Assembly (NCBI RefSeq): GCF_023566055.1
Contig: NZ_JALIQP010000004.1
Span: 434,001-498,000 of the forward strand
From: Halosolutus amylolyticus
GTDB taxonomy: Archaea > Halobacteriota > Halobacteria > Halobacteriales > Natrialbaceae
Reading direction: 5' to 3'
Length of the DNA: 64,000 nucleotides
The position numbers were made by a program, and so were the translations under genes. The notes beneath the pieces were generated by a model that was not told the DNA's origin, did no database searches, and was given only the letters and a program-made list of their open reading frames with translations. Of the stretch, positions 1 to 8,775 are shown piece after piece (the stretch's first letter is position 1; every line of letters starts with the position of its first letter).

Positions 1-485
1 TCGATCGGCTCTGGCTGGTCGTCTCCCGGATCTTCCGGGCGACGCTTCGGTCCCCGCGTGCGGCCGAAGAACTCGGCGTCCCCCGCGAGGACTGCTTCGA
101 CTACCACTCCAGCGCCCGCCAGCTCGAACGGGTCGCGGACCACGCCGCCAAGATCAGCAACCTCGCGCTGAAACTCGACGAGATTCCACCCGAGGTGGCC
201 GACGCGCTCGTCGCCCTGCACGAGGACGCCTTCGACATCCTCGAGAAGTCGATGGACGCGCTGGTCGCCGACGAAACCGAGGAGGCGAACCGACTCGGAC
301 ACGCCGCTCGCGAGGCGGTGATCGAGATCGACCAGCACACCCGACGAATCGACGACATGCTCCGGGACCTGGACCCCGTCCAGGCCCAGTCGCTCGGACT
401 GATCGTCGACTCGCTCTCCCGGAGCGCCGACTACGGTGGCAACATCGCGGAAACCGCGCTCCAGAAGGCGGCGCCCCGTCCCTGA
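1..485 (+). CDS. PhoU-family phosphate regulator, C-terminal part
   Basis: The reading frame is open from the window edge to a TGA at 483-485, giving about 160 residues of a protein whose start lies outside. The visible part is one long all-helical domain with the PhoU-like pattern of a heptad-spaced antiparallel bundle (YHSSARQLERVADHAAKI, then HTRRIDDML and SRSADYGGNIAE). Haloarchaeal PhoU proteins often carry an N-terminal AbrB-type DNA-binding domain before two PhoU repeats, so the missing part may hold that. PhoU proteins couple phosphate uptake by the Pst transporter to signalling. The family call is good; the exact role cannot be read from a fragment. Confidence 0.75.
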   Translation, partial: DRLWLVVSRIFRATLRSPRAAEELGVPREDCFDYHSSARQLERVADHAAKISNLALKLDEIPPEVADALVALHEDAFDILEKSMDALVADETEEANRLGHAAREAVIEIDQHTRRIDDMLRDLDPVQAQSLGLIVDSLSRSADYGGNIAETALQKAAPRP

Positions 486-543
486 CCGGCTGCGCGTCCC
501 GTCCGATCGCTCGACTCGGGTCGTCCGGCCCGGGGCCTCCGGC

Positions 544-870
544 TCAGATCCAGTTCTCCGAGAGACGGTCGTACAGCGGGCCGTTTTCGAGCCCCAATTC
601 CCGGTGGAGGCGGTACTGGACGAGCGCGGGGAGGGCGCCGACGACGGCGACGAGACCGAAGATCGTCCCCTGGACTCGCGTTCCGGTGACGGCCGCAAGA
701 AGGCCCCCGAGTGCCAGCGCGATGACGAGGCCGATCGCTCCGAGATACAGGCGCGAGAGCCACGGCGCACGCGCCTTCTGTTCCGGCGTGTAGAGCGCGT
801 ATTCGACGAGACAGAGCGCTCCTGCGAGGAGGAGAACGACCGATAGCAGTCCGACGAACGCCGGCAACAT
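544..870 (-). CDS. small integral membrane protein, unknown function
   Basis: This encodes 108 residues, starting at the ATG at 870-868. A TTG nine codons upstream is open but has nothing in its favour. The protein has about three hydrophobic segments: residues 3-25, a second after the basic stretch EQKARAPWLSRLY, and a third around TIFGLVAVVGALPALV. It ends in a short charged tail. No catalytic or binding motif is visible and I do not recognise a family. It lies alone between the convergent PhoU gene and rps8e, and shares the strand of rps8e. Confidence 0.6.
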   Translation of the reverse strand: MLPAFVGLLSVVLLLAGALCLVEYALYTPEQKARAPWLSRLYLGAIGLVIALALGGLLAAVTGTRVQGTIFGLVAVVGALPALVQYRLHRELGLENGPLYDRLSENWI

Positions 871-988
871 ACCCAGTACTCGTTTGCAGGATGACAAAAA
901 TCTGTCGTGGCTCCCGTCCGGAAACCGGATCGAGCCGCGACGCTGTGTGACAGACGGTACCCGACCGAAATCGAAACGGGTCGACAGA

Positions 989-1360
989 CTAGTCGAGCAG
1001 AACGGCGTTGACCTGGCCGGTCTGGCCGGGACGGGACGTCACGCGGGCGGTGCCCTCCGAGGTTTCGATGACGGCACCCTTCGTGATGATGTTCCGGCGA
1101 ACGTAGTTCGGGTTCGCCTCGTTCTCGACGACGTCCTCGATGTCGGCGCTGACGGTCTCCTCGCCCTTGTTGACGCTCGCGACGTCCGTCGCCAGCGCGC
1201 GGGTCTTGGTGTCGTTCCCGCGGACGTCGACGGTCCGGAAGCGGGGTTCGCCGACCTGCGTCTCGGTCGGGAGCCGTCCGAGTTCGTTCTTGCGGCGCTT
1301 GCGAACGTTCTTCAGTCGGCCGCCGGTGCGCTTGCGCGTAGATCGTCCCTGGTCTTGCAT
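989..1360 (-). CDS. rps8e: 30S ribosomal protein S8e
   Basis: The 123-residue product is an archaeal S8e. It has the basic N-terminal stretch (STRKRTGGRLKNVRKRRKNELGR), then PTETQVGEP, a beta-rich core with NYVRRNIITKGAVIET, and a C-terminal RVTSRPGQTGQVNAVLLD. Length matches the archaeal family (about 125). S8e is an archaeal/eukaryotic protein of the small ribosomal subunit that binds 16S rRNA. The ATG at 1360-1358 is the only sensible start because the conserved N-terminal MQDQGRSTRK begins there. It is transcribed away from the DUF2150 gene upstream on the same strand, with a gap of about 100 bases. Confidence 0.95.
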   Translation of the reverse strand: MQDQGRSTRKRTGGRLKNVRKRRKNELGRLPTETQVGEPRFRTVDVRGNDTKTRALATDVASVNKGEETVSADIEDVVENEANPNYVRRNIITKGAVIETSEGTARVTSRPGQTGQVNAVLLD

Positions 1361-1461
1361 ACCCGATACCAGTCGCGGCGGCTATTTGAATGCAACGAGT
1401 CGATCCGCGAGAACGCACCGATCGGGCGCGATCGAACGACCCGACGCCGTTCGGAGCCGCG

Positions 1462-2040
1462 TTACTCGTCCTCTTCGACGACTTCGGGGTCGCTCATCGC
1501 GCTCTGGAGACTGTCCAGCCCGTTGATCCACTCCGTGACGAGGCCGTACTCGAGGTCCTCCGCGACGCCCATGTCGAGTTCCTCGCCGTCGATGATGAGG
1601 GTCCCCGCCTGTGCGGCGTAGCCGAGCGCGGCGTCTAGATCCTCCTCGGCTTCGGCGTCCGCCGCGGCCCCGAGGTAGTCGCCGACGCTCCCGTCGTCGG
1701 CGGGGCCGGTGGCGACGTACTCTTCGGCGGCGAAGAAGACGCAGACGAGACTCGTCTGGACGCCGTCGACGAGGATCAACTTCTCCTCGTCCTCGATATC
1801 GACCTCGCCGAGGACGATCTCGCGGACGTCGTTGATCTCCTCCAGGGCCTCCTCCTCACCGAGTTCGCCGTCGTCGTAGGCGGCGACGATCTTCGCGATC
1901 GCGATCGCCGTGTCGTCCTGCAGATTGAGCAGCAGTCGGGCCGACGATTCGTCTTCCGGATCGATCTCTTCGTCTTTGATGCGATCGATCCAGTTCTGCC
2001 AGCGTTCCTCCGAGTAGAACTCGGTCGGCGGATTGCTCAT
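1462..2040 (-). CDS. DUF2150 family protein
   Basis: This 192-residue acidic, mostly helical protein begins MSNPPTEFYSEERWQNW and ends SAMSDPEVVEEDE. The sequence agrees closely with my recollection of the haloarchaeal DUF2150 family (LLNLQDDTAIAIAKIVAAYDDGEL and TSLVCVFFAAEEYV are typical). The family's function is unknown. No signal peptide, metal ligands or membrane segment is visible, so it is probably cytoplasmic. It lies upstream of rps8e on the same strand. It is complete, with no sign of damage. Confidence 0.85.
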   Translation of the reverse strand: MSNPPTEFYSEERWQNWIDRIKDEEIDPEDESSARLLLNLQDDTAIAIAKIVAAYDDGELGEEEALEEINDVREIVLGEVDIEDEEKLILVDGVQTSLVCVFFAAEEYVATGPADDGSVGDYLGAAADAEAEEDLDAALGYAAQAGTLIIDGEELDMGVAEDLEYGLVTEWINGLDSLQSAMSDPEVVEEDE

Positions 2041-2138
2041 ACAGACACCTACACCGGCCGCTTGAAATGCCTTTCTCTACACCGGCCGGTACGCGTGACT
2101 TTTCGGTTCGAAGACCTGTCGATGGCGGTAATCTCCCG

Positions 2139-2996
2139 TTATCGGTCCGCGTCCGCGAGCGTGGCCTCCGTGTCGATCCCGTAGACCAGTTCGGGCGTTT
2201 CGACGTGTGCGTTCCGGACGGCCTCGTCGTGGCCGTTCTCGAGGAGCCACGAGACCCTGCGGGGGACGGTCTTGGGACCCAGCACGGCTCCCGGCCGATC
2301 GGGGTCGTCGATGTAGTCCGTCTCCATGAGGAACGGGTCGCCGCGATCGGCGGCGACCTCGAGGCGATCTTTCTCGCTCATGACGCTCGGGATCGGCCCC
2401 TCGAGTCGGCCGCCCGCGTAGTGTTTGACGACCCGGTGGGCCGGCAGTCCCGCCGACTCGGCCCAGTCGGTCACCGCCGTCATGTCCTCGCTCGCCTCGG
2501 CGTGGAGCTGGACGGCGCAGTCGAGGTCCGCGGCCCGGTCGAACGCGTGGCGCATGACGGCGTTCGAGGCGTCCCAGACGCCCTCGTCGACGTCGTAGTG
2601 GGGCCGACCGGACTTCAGGGCCAGCGCGTCGCCGCGCTCGACGTACTCCGCGGCGACGTCGAGGCCGCCCTGCATGATCTCCCGGGCTTCGGCGGGCGCG
2701 TAGCCCCGATCGTCGACGAGCCGCGAGATCAGTCCGGGGTGGACTCCGAGCACCGGCCAGGCGCGCCCGTCGAGTTCGGCCGTGGCCGCGTCGACGATCT
2801 CGATCGTCCGCTCGAACACGGGACGGAAGTCCTCGCCCGCGTCGGCCTCGACCCCGAGGTGCCAGGAGGGTTTGTTTACCACGAGCAGGTGGGTGCCGCC
2901 AACCCGTGCGAAGTCCCGGACGGCGTCGATGCCGCGATTGGTGTCCGGATCCAGGTGGAGGTGGTTGTCGAGTACCGGCGTGTCGTCGTCGATCAT
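2139..2996 (-). CDS. TatD-related metal-dependent hydrolase
   Basis: The protein has 285 residues from the ATG at 2996-2994. A longer open frame upstream is arginine-rich and unlike haloarchaeal protein, so I reject it. The start MIDDDTPVLDNHLHLDP gives the HxH metal motif at the end of strand 1 of a TIM-barrel amidohydrolase. Later come a conserved Glu/His region (GVHPG), LHAEAS, VKHYAGG and a carboxylate near ETDYIDDPDRPG. These fit the archaeal TatD-like family: divalent-metal hydrolases, with DNase activity in some bacterial members. The substrate here is unknown. It is a single gene, divergent from the halolysin at 3348. Confidence 0.8.
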   Translation of the reverse strand: MIDDDTPVLDNHLHLDPDTNRGIDAVRDFARVGGTHLLVVNKPSWHLGVEADAGEDFRPVFERTIEIVDAATAELDGRAWPVLGVHPGLISRLVDDRGYAPAEAREIMQGGLDVAAEYVERGDALALKSGRPHYDVDEGVWDASNAVMRHAFDRAADLDCAVQLHAEASEDMTAVTDWAESAGLPAHRVVKHYAGGRLEGPIPSVMSEKDRLEVAADRGDPFLMETDYIDDPDRPGAVLGPKTVPRRVSWLLENGHDEAVRNAHVETPELVYGIDTEATLADADR

Positions 2997-3347
2997 ACGT
3001 CGGTGTCGGCGATCGAGGCGGGAAAATTCATCGACTCTCCGACCGTCTATCGCGCGCGATCGCCGGGCTGACGACACCCCCGATCCGTTCCGCCGTCGCG
3101 TCACTCGCAGGTGTCGCGAGGTCAGGTCGCCGCGCCGATCGCGATCCCGAGACCGTCGTCCAGTTGTCAAACGCAGGTCCGGTTTCACCGCTCCTCGCAG
3201 GACGTTTCAACGGCCGGATGCACCAGTTCACGCTTTAAGTCAACAAATCGTTTTCAACTGACGGGTAGTTATTAAAAATAGTGGTAATGAACAGATAGTC
3301 TGTTCGACAAACGTTTACTAATATCACGTGGTGGTGACAGTCACTCC

Positions 3348-4961
3348 ATGCCACACGATGGCTCAAGCGATCGGGACACCACTCCGACGGTCTATCGGCG
3401 AACGCTCCTGACGTCGCTTTCGATCGGCGGGTTGCTCGGTTCGACGGGACTCGCGAGCGCGACCCCCGGACGCGATCCTGGGCCCCGGAAAGACGAACTC
3501 GTAATCGGCTTCTCCGAGTCGGTCTCGGACGTTCGAAGTGCGGTCCGCTCTGCCCTCCCCAGCGACGCCGAGATCGTCCGGCGTAACGAGCGGATCCGCT
3601 ACGCCGTCGTCTCGGTTCCCGCGGACGCACCCGATCGGGCCCGCGAGCGGTTCGTGGAAGCGGTCTCCCGCGTCGACGAGGTCGAGTACGTCGAGGAGAA
3701 CGCGACGATCGAGACGATCGCCGAACCGGACGACCCCCACTACGACATCCAGCACGCCCCCCAGCAGATCGACTGCGAAACCGCCTGGGAGACCACGCTC
3801 GGCGACGAGGACGTCGTGATCGCCGTGGTCGACCAGGGAATCCAGTACGATCACCCGGCGGTCGCGGAAACGATCGACGATCGGCGCGGCGAGGACGTCG
3901 TCGGATCCGGGAGCGATCCCTATCCGGTGAGCGACGAGGAACGGCACGGAACTCACGTCGGGGCGATCGCCGCGGGTGAAACCGACGACGCCACCGGCCA
4001 CGCGGGCATCAGCAACTGCTCGTTGCTCTCCGTCCGGGCGCTCGACGAGTCCGGTCGCGGCTCGCTGTCCGACATCGCCGACGCGATCGCGTGGGCCGCC
4101 GACGCCGGCGCGGACGTCGTCAACCTCTCGCTCGGGACAGGCGGCGACTACTCGACTCTCGCGAACGCGTGCGAGTACGCGCGCGATCAGGGCTGTCTGC
4201 TCGTCGGGGCCGCCGGGAACGGAGGGACCGACGGCGTCGCGTATCCGGCGGCGTACGAGAGCGTGATCGGCGTCTCGGCCGTCGACGCGGACGACGAAAT
4301 TACTGGCTTCTCGAACACGGGGCCCGGGATCGACCTCGCGGCACCGGGGACGATGCTCGTCTCGGCCGTTCCCTGGAACGAGTACGCGCGGATGTCGGGC
4401 ACCTCGATGGCCGCGCCGGTCGTCTCCGGCGTGGCCGGCCTGGCGCGATCGGCCCATCCCGACCTCTCGGGCGAGGCCCTCCGGGAACACCTCCAGGAGA
4501 CCGCCGTCGACGTCGGCCTCGACGCCGACGCGCAGGGCCACGGTCGCGTGGACGCCGGTGCCGCGGTGACGACCGACCCGTATTCCGAGGGGGGAGACGA
4601 GAGCGACGACGAGGAATCGGGCGGCGAGTGCGGCGACGAAACGGTCACCGCGAGCGCCGCCGGCGAACTCAGCGGCGGCTGGTGGGGCGAAAGCGATCGA
4701 TACACCTACTCCCCGCACACGGCGGATCCGTGTTCCGTCACGCTCACGCTCGAGGGACCGGCGGACGCCGATTTCCACCTGTACGTGACCCTCGACGGGC
4801 GATCGCCGACCCGCTGGGACTACGACGACGGAAGCGCCGACGCCGGCGCCAGCGAGACCGTGACCGTCCCGCTCGAGGGTGACGAGGAACTCGGCATTCA
4901 GGTCCACGCCGAGTCCGGAAGCGGTGCGTACACGCTGACGGTCCGGGAAGCGGGCCGGTAG
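3348..4961 (+). CDS. halolysin-like subtilase (S8 serine protease) with Tat signal and C-terminal PPC domain
   Basis: This 537-residue secreted protease has a twin-arginine signal (YRRTLLTSLSIGG, residues 16-28) cut near ASATPG. An I9-type propeptide follows at about 45-125. The subtilase domain has Asp162 (VVDQG), His200 (HGTHV) and Ser353 (GTSMA). The C-terminal 110 residues are a beta-sandwich prepeptidase domain (SGGWWGESDRYTY to ELGIQVHAESGSGAYTLTV), joined by an acidic linker. Halolysins are folded in the cytoplasm, exported by Tat and degrade extracellular protein at high salt. A TATA-like TTTACTAATA lies at 3314-3323. The gene is followed by a paralogue at 5836 with the same domain order, which suggests local duplication. 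Confidence 0.93.
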   Translation: MPHDGSSDRDTTPTVYRRTLLTSLSIGGLLGSTGLASATPGRDPGPRKDELVIGFSESVSDVRSAVRSALPSDAEIVRRNERIRYAVVSVPADAPDRARERFVEAVSRVDEVEYVEENATIETIAEPDDPHYDIQHAPQQIDCETAWETTLGDEDVVIAVVDQGIQYDHPAVAETIDDRRGEDVVGSGSDPYPVSDEERHGTHVGAIAAGETDDATGHAGISNCSLLSVRALDESGRGSLSDIADAIAWAADAGADVVNLSLGTGGDYSTLANACEYARDQGCLLVGAAGNGGTDGVAYPAAYESVIGVSAVDADDEITGFSNTGPGIDLAAPGTMLVSAVPWNEYARMSGTSMAAPVVSGVAGLARSAHPDLSGEALREHLQETAVDVGLDADAQGHGRVDAGAAVTTDPYSEGGDESDDEESGGECGDETVTASAAGELSGGWWGESDRYTYSPHTADPCSVTLTLEGPADADFHLYVTLDGRSPTRWDYDDGSADAGASETVTVPLEGDEELGIQVHAESGSGAYTLTVREAGR

Positions 4962-4971
4962 CGTCGATCGA

Positions 4972-5430
4972 TCAGGTTCCGAGGGTGATCGCGTCGTCGG
5001 CCGCGTTCCGGAGCGCGTCCGATCGGCCGTACGACCCCGGTGCGATCGCGACGGTCTCGACGCCGACGGTTCCCGCGTACTCGAGGACGGGTTTGAAATC
5101 GGTGTCACGCGAGGCGATGGCGAGGCGATCGAACGTGCCCTCGCTCGCCAGCGCGGTCGCGTCGACGGCGAGTTTGACGTCGACGTCGCCGCTGGTCACG
5201 ACCACCTCGAAGCCGCGGGCCTCGGCCGCCTGGATGAGTCCGGGCGTGGCGTGCTCGTCGAGGTAGAGGCGAATGACGCCGACCCGGCCGAGGTCCCGCG
5301 CCGCCGTCCGGAGGTCGTCGAGGTCGACGTCGAACTCGTCGCGGAAGACGTTCGGCCCGTCGACGAACAACCCGACGGTCAGCGATCCCTCGGCATCGGG
5401 TGCGAAACGGGCACGAACGCGGTCGAACAT
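4972..5430 (-). CDS. NYN/PIN-like nuclease domain protein (TIGR00288 type)
   Basis: The 152-residue protein matches the archaeal NYN family. An early Asp sits in GLFVDGPNVFRDEF, followed by a strand with LYLDEHATPGLIQAAEARGF, GDVDVKLAVDATAL, and the late acidic motif ASRDTDFKPVLEYA. These aspartates form the predicted metal site of a PIN-fold ribonuclease. NYN proteins are thought to act on RNA, but no substrate is known for the archaeal group. The gene runs antisense between the two halolysins, 10 bases from the end of the first, so it interrupts an otherwise tandem protease pair. It starts at the ATG at 5430-5428. Confidence 0.82.
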   Translation of the reverse strand: MFDRVRARFAPDAEGSLTVGLFVDGPNVFRDEFDVDLDDLRTAARDLGRVGVIRLYLDEHATPGLIQAAEARGFEVVVTSGDVDVKLAVDATALASEGTFDRLAIASRDTDFKPVLEYAGTVGVETVAIAPGSYGRSDALRNAADDAITLGT

Positions 5431-5835
5431 GCACGCCCGTTTCCCCCCGCCGGAAATAGGTGTGACGGATCGCCGCCGTCACTCGACTGGCGGGACGTAC
5501 CGCCGTCTTTCCGATCACCCTGATCTCCACTCGCCGCCTCGCGACGATCTCCCGGTGAGACGATCGATCGAGCGACCGAGACCGGGTCGGAGACTCCGCT
5601 CTGGGCCTGCAGTCGGCTGACGATCGGCCATTGTCGTGGATGGTAATTATTTCGGGAAAAGAACTTGTGTTATGTTTATTTCATACTGAGAGTGTTGGCA
5701 CGACATGACCTTCCAGCCAGAACGGAAGTATCGGAAACTCTTTTCGCAGATCCTTCTCATCGTGTCAATACAGTATTGATTATTAGAATGTTTAACAAGA
5801 ATTTAATGTAGGGTTCATTTCTGTGATCATGGATC
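5431..5835. promoter_or_regulatory. halolysin-2 upstream region with a 15-bp palindrome and TATA box
   Basis: These 405 bases hold no gene. They are divergent promoter DNA for the NYN gene and the second halolysin, and the half nearer 5836 is AT-rich. TTTAATG at 5802-5808 is a likely TATA element, about 30 bases before the ATG at 5836. A perfect palindrome, TCAATACAGTATTGA, at 5765-5779 lies upstream of it, where an activator or repressor could bind. Other AT-rich patches (5640-5690) look unremarkable. Confidence 0.5.
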
Positions 5836-7428
5836 ATGGTGGAAGAAAATAACGTCCACGTCGATCGCCGATCCGTACTCAAAGCAGCAGGCGCCCTCGG
5901 CGCCTTCTTCGGAATGGGTGGCGTCGCTTCCGCGACGCCCGGCCGAACGCCCGGTCCGAAGGAGGACGAAATCCTCGTCGGTACCGCCGACGGCGTCGGT
6001 ATCGCCAGCGCCCAGGCCACCGTCGAACGGAACGTTCCCGACGGTGCCGCGGTCGTCCACGAGAACGACGAACTCGGTTACATGGCCGTCGAGATGCCCG
6101 ACGATCGGGCCGGTACGATGGATTCGACCATCGACCGACTCGAGCGCCAGCCCGGTATCGAGTACGCCGAGCGCAACGCCACGTACTACACTCAGCTAGA
6201 ACCGAACGACCCGCAGTTCGGCCAGCAGTACGCTCCCCAGCAGGTCCGCGCAGACGACGCCTGGGATACTACCCTGGGGTCGATGGACGTGACCGTCGCC
6301 GTCGTCGACCAGGGAGTCGACTACACCCATCCCGACCTCGCCGATCGGTTCGAGGGCGACGAGGGCTACGACTTCGTCGACAACGACGAGGACCCCGCAC
6401 CCGTCGTCAACAGCGAGAACCACGGCACCCACGTCGCCGGCTGTGCGGCCGCGACGACCGACAACGCCGAGGGGACCGCGGGTATCGCGAACTGTCGGCT
6501 CATCTCGGGGCGCGCTCTCGGTTCGGACGGCGGCGGGTCCCTCTCGGACATCGCCGACGCGATCCAGTGGGCGGCCGACCAGGGGGCCGACATCATCAAC
6601 ATGTCCCTGGGTGGCGGTGGTGCCAACACCACCATGCGCAACGCGATCGACTACGCCTACGAGAACGGCTCCCTGCCGATCGCCGCCGCGGGTAACGACG
6701 GCGGGGCCGTCTCGTACCCGGCCGCGTACGAAAACTGTATGGCGGTCTCGGCGATCGACCAGAACGAGAACCTCGCGAGCTTCTCGAACCGGGGCCCCGA
6801 GATCAACGTCGCCGCCCCGGGCGTCGACGTGCTCGCGCCGGTTCCGGGTGGCACCTACGAATCGCTCTCGGGGACGTCGATGGCGTGTCCCGTGGCCTCC
6901 GGCGTCGCCGCCCTCGGCAAGGGCGTCAACCCCGACGACTCGCCCGCCGATCTCTGGCAACGCCTCGAAAACAGCGCCGTCGACGTCGGGCTCTCGGACG
7001 ATCAACAGGGTGCCGGTCGGGTCGACGCGCTCAACATCGTCGACGGCGGCGATCCCGACGACCCCGACGATCCGGACGACCCCGGTGACGGAGAGTGCGG
7101 AGACGAGGTCGCCACCGACTCCGTCGAGGGCTACCTCAGCGGCGGCTATTGGGGCAGCAGCGACGCCTACACCTACACGCTCGACACGGCGAACCCATGC
7201 TCCGCGACGGTCACGCTCGACGGCCCGTCGAGTGCGGACTTCGACCTCTACCTGACGCTGGACGGTCGGACTCCCAGCACCTGGGACTACGACGCGTCGG
7301 CGACCTCCTACGACAGTCAGGAGGAGATCCAGGTCGACCTCTCGGGCGACGAAGAACTGGGCATCCTCGTCGACGCCTACAGCGGCAGCGGCTCTTACAC
7401 GGTGACGATCGAGGAACTCGGCAAGTGA
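5836..7428 (+). CDS. second halolysin-like subtilase with Tat signal and PPC domain
   Basis: This 530-residue paralogue of the protease at 3348 has the same plan. It has a Tat signal (DRRSVLKAAGALG, residues 10-22), the shared cleavage region ASATPGR, and a propeptide. The catalytic domain carries Asp158 (VVDQG), His196 (HGTHV) and Ser348 (GTSMA). A linker of repeated Asp-Pro units (DPDDPDDPDDP) leads to a C-terminal prepeptidase domain. The linker is spelled out by near-repeats of GACGACCC at 7050-7083, which could slip during replication. The gene ends 4 bases before the right-end hairpin of the TnpB element. Start chosen at the ATG at 5836; an ATG at 5829 is out of frame. Confidence 0.93.
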   Translation: MVEENNVHVDRRSVLKAAGALGAFFGMGGVASATPGRTPGPKEDEILVGTADGVGIASAQATVERNVPDGAAVVHENDELGYMAVEMPDDRAGTMDSTIDRLERQPGIEYAERNATYYTQLEPNDPQFGQQYAPQQVRADDAWDTTLGSMDVTVAVVDQGVDYTHPDLADRFEGDEGYDFVDNDEDPAPVVNSENHGTHVAGCAAATTDNAEGTAGIANCRLISGRALGSDGGGSLSDIADAIQWAADQGADIINMSLGGGGANTTMRNAIDYAYENGSLPIAAAGNDGGAVSYPAAYENCMAVSAIDQNENLASFSNRGPEINVAAPGVDVLAPVPGGTYESLSGTSMACPVASGVAALGKGVNPDDSPADLWQRLENSAVDVGLSDDQQGAGRVDALNIVDGGDPDDPDDPDDPGDGECGDEVATDSVEGYLSGGYWGSSDAYTYTLDTANPCSATVTLDGPSSADFDLYLTLDGRTPSTWDYDASATSYDSQEEIQVDLSGDEELGILVDAYSGSGSYTVTIEELGK

Positions 7429-7431
7429 ACC

Positions 7432-7454
7432 GCCTCGGGGTCAAGCCCCGAGGC
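7432..7454 (-). ncRNA. right-end hairpin, likely 3' part of the TnpB guide (omega) RNA
   Basis: On the plus strand GCCTCGGGG, TCAAG and CCCCGAGGC form a perfect 9-bp stem with a 5-base loop. The tnpB stop codon (TGA, 7441-7443) lies in the loop, so the last codons of the protein are encoded by the hairpin. In known TnpB systems the RNA made from the right end folds like this, and the bases just beyond it act as guide. Here those bases would be the antisense of the last codons of the halolysin at 5836. That the RNA is made here is inferred. Confidence 0.5.
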
Positions 7455-8691
7455 TTCCCGTTTCGATGACGCGACTTGCAGGAACCAACGAAGACCGCCC
7501 TCCGTCGGTTTCCACAGCGGTCGCAGTCTCCACGAGCGTAACTTCGGCCTGTCCCAGACCTAACTCCTGAAGACCGCGAGAAAGAACGTTGTACGACGCA
7601 TTTGCGTCCCTGTCCACCTCGAACCCACAACTTGGGCAACTGTGTTCTCGCACCCACAGCGGCTTCTCCGTCTCGACACCACACTCGGCGCACTCCTTGG
7701 TCGTCCCCGCAGGGTTCACTTGGATGATGTGAATCCCGTACAGGTCGCCCTTGTACTCCAGCATCTCGATGAACCCGCGCCACGCGGCGTCCTGCTTGTT
7801 CCGCGCATTCCCCGTGGACTGAAGCATCCCCGCGACGTTCAAGTCCTCCACGAACACGGCGTCATACGTCCTGACGAGCCACGTCGTGAGTTTGTGCTGG
7901 AAGTCTTCGACCTTCCGCTTGATTCTGCGCTTGACTTTGGCAACCTTGCGTCGTTGTTTCTCCCAGTTGTTGCTACCGTGTTCCTTGCGGGAGAGACTGC
8001 GTTGCTCGCGGCGCAGTCGTTCGTATTCGTCGGTGAGGTCGAGCCAGTCCACGCTGTCGCCATCTGATGTGTAGATGTAGTTGGTGATGCCGAGGTCGAT
8101 GCCAACGCAATCCTCAGCATCCAAGTCATCCACGTCGGTTTTCTCAGGGAGCGCGTTATCATCGACTTCGAGACCGAATGTGACGTACCACTCACCCGTC
8201 GTCTCCTTCTTCAAGGTGACTTCTTTGATGGTGGCGTTGTCGGGGATGTTGCGATGGTAGCGAACGGGGATATCACCGATTTTGGAGAGCCAGAGCGTAG
8301 CAGTCCGACCACTCGTGTTTTTGAGTTCGAAGCCAGACTGCGAGTACGTCATACTCTGGTACTCTCGCGGTGACTTCCATCGAAGTTCACCGACGTTGTA
8401 TCCCTTCTCTTTCTTGTCCGAGAGGTTGCTGAGGTTGTCGTAGAAGCGTTCGACGGTCTTCTGCAACGCCTTAGAGTGGACATCTGAGAACACGGGCCAC
8501 TCAGTTTTCCACTCGGTGAGTCGCTTCTGGTGTTGGTACGCCGAACCGATGTTGTCCTCGTTGGTGTCGAGGGTTTGGTATTCGTATCGCGTGTGGTTGT
8601 AGGCTTGGCGGTGGATGTCGATGTGGCGTTCGACTTCCGCAGTCACGCCTGTTCGGTCAGGATAGGCACGGAAGCGGTAGTCGTACCACAT
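7441..8691 (-). CDS. tnpB: TnpB, RNA-guided nuclease of an IS200/IS605-family element
   Basis: The 416-residue protein has the full TnpB architecture: an N-terminal OrfB helix-turn-helix/wedge region (YNHTRYEYQTL), then a RuvC domain. Its three acidic residues are Asp199 (GIDLG), Glu282 (VFVEDLNV) and Asp362 (DRDANAS). A zinc ribbon lies between the last two (C334, C337, C352, C355). Spacing closely parallels ISDra2 TnpB, so the nuclease looks intact. TnpB proteins are programmed by an RNA from the element's own right end to cut DNA, which helps the element persist. Start is the ATG at 8691-8689. A few C-terminal codons overlap the right-end hairpin. Confidence 0.93.
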   Translation of the reverse strand: MWYDYRFRAYPDRTGVTAEVERHIDIHRQAYNHTRYEYQTLDTNEDNIGSAYQHQKRLTEWKTEWPVFSDVHSKALQKTVERFYDNLSNLSDKKEKGYNVGELRWKSPREYQSMTYSQSGFELKNTSGRTATLWLSKIGDIPVRYHRNIPDNATIKEVTLKKETTGEWYVTFGLEVDDNALPEKTDVDDLDAEDCVGIDLGITNYIYTSDGDSVDWLDLTDEYERLRREQRSLSRKEHGSNNWEKQRRKVAKVKRRIKRKVEDFQHKLTTWLVRTYDAVFVEDLNVAGMLQSTGNARNKQDAAWRGFIEMLEYKGDLYGIHIIQVNPAGTTKECAECGVETEKPLWVREHSCPSCGFEVDRDANASYNVLSRGLQELGLGQAEVTLVETATAVETDGGRSSLVPASRVIETGSLGA

Positions 8692-8754
8692 CGCTGTACC
8701 GTGATTATCGGTGTGTTGTACTTAATGGTTGGTGGCACGGAGTGTCGGCTTCAT

Positions 8755-8775
8755 CCACGGGGTCAAGCCCCGTGG
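8755..8775 (-). repeat. left-end hairpin of the TnpB element
   Basis: CCACGGGG, TCAAG and CCCCGTGG form a perfect 8-bp stem with the same loop as the right end. It lies 64 bases upstream of the tnpB start. The outermost stem pairs differ between the two ends (CCACGG against CCTCGG) while pairing is kept in each, so the structure rather than the exact sequence appears to matter. Confidence 0.7.

Noticed and set aside
3363-5108. Long open frame on the minus strand opposite the first halolysin
   Set aside because: It is arginine- and valine-rich, unlike the acidic proteome, and is the usual antisense shadow of a high-GC gene. The plus-strand subtilase has full catalytic motifs.
7050-7083. Short tandem repeats that could suggest a CRISPR or satellite
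   Set aside because: They encode the Asp-Pro linker of the halolysin. No spacers or cas genes are anywhere in the window.
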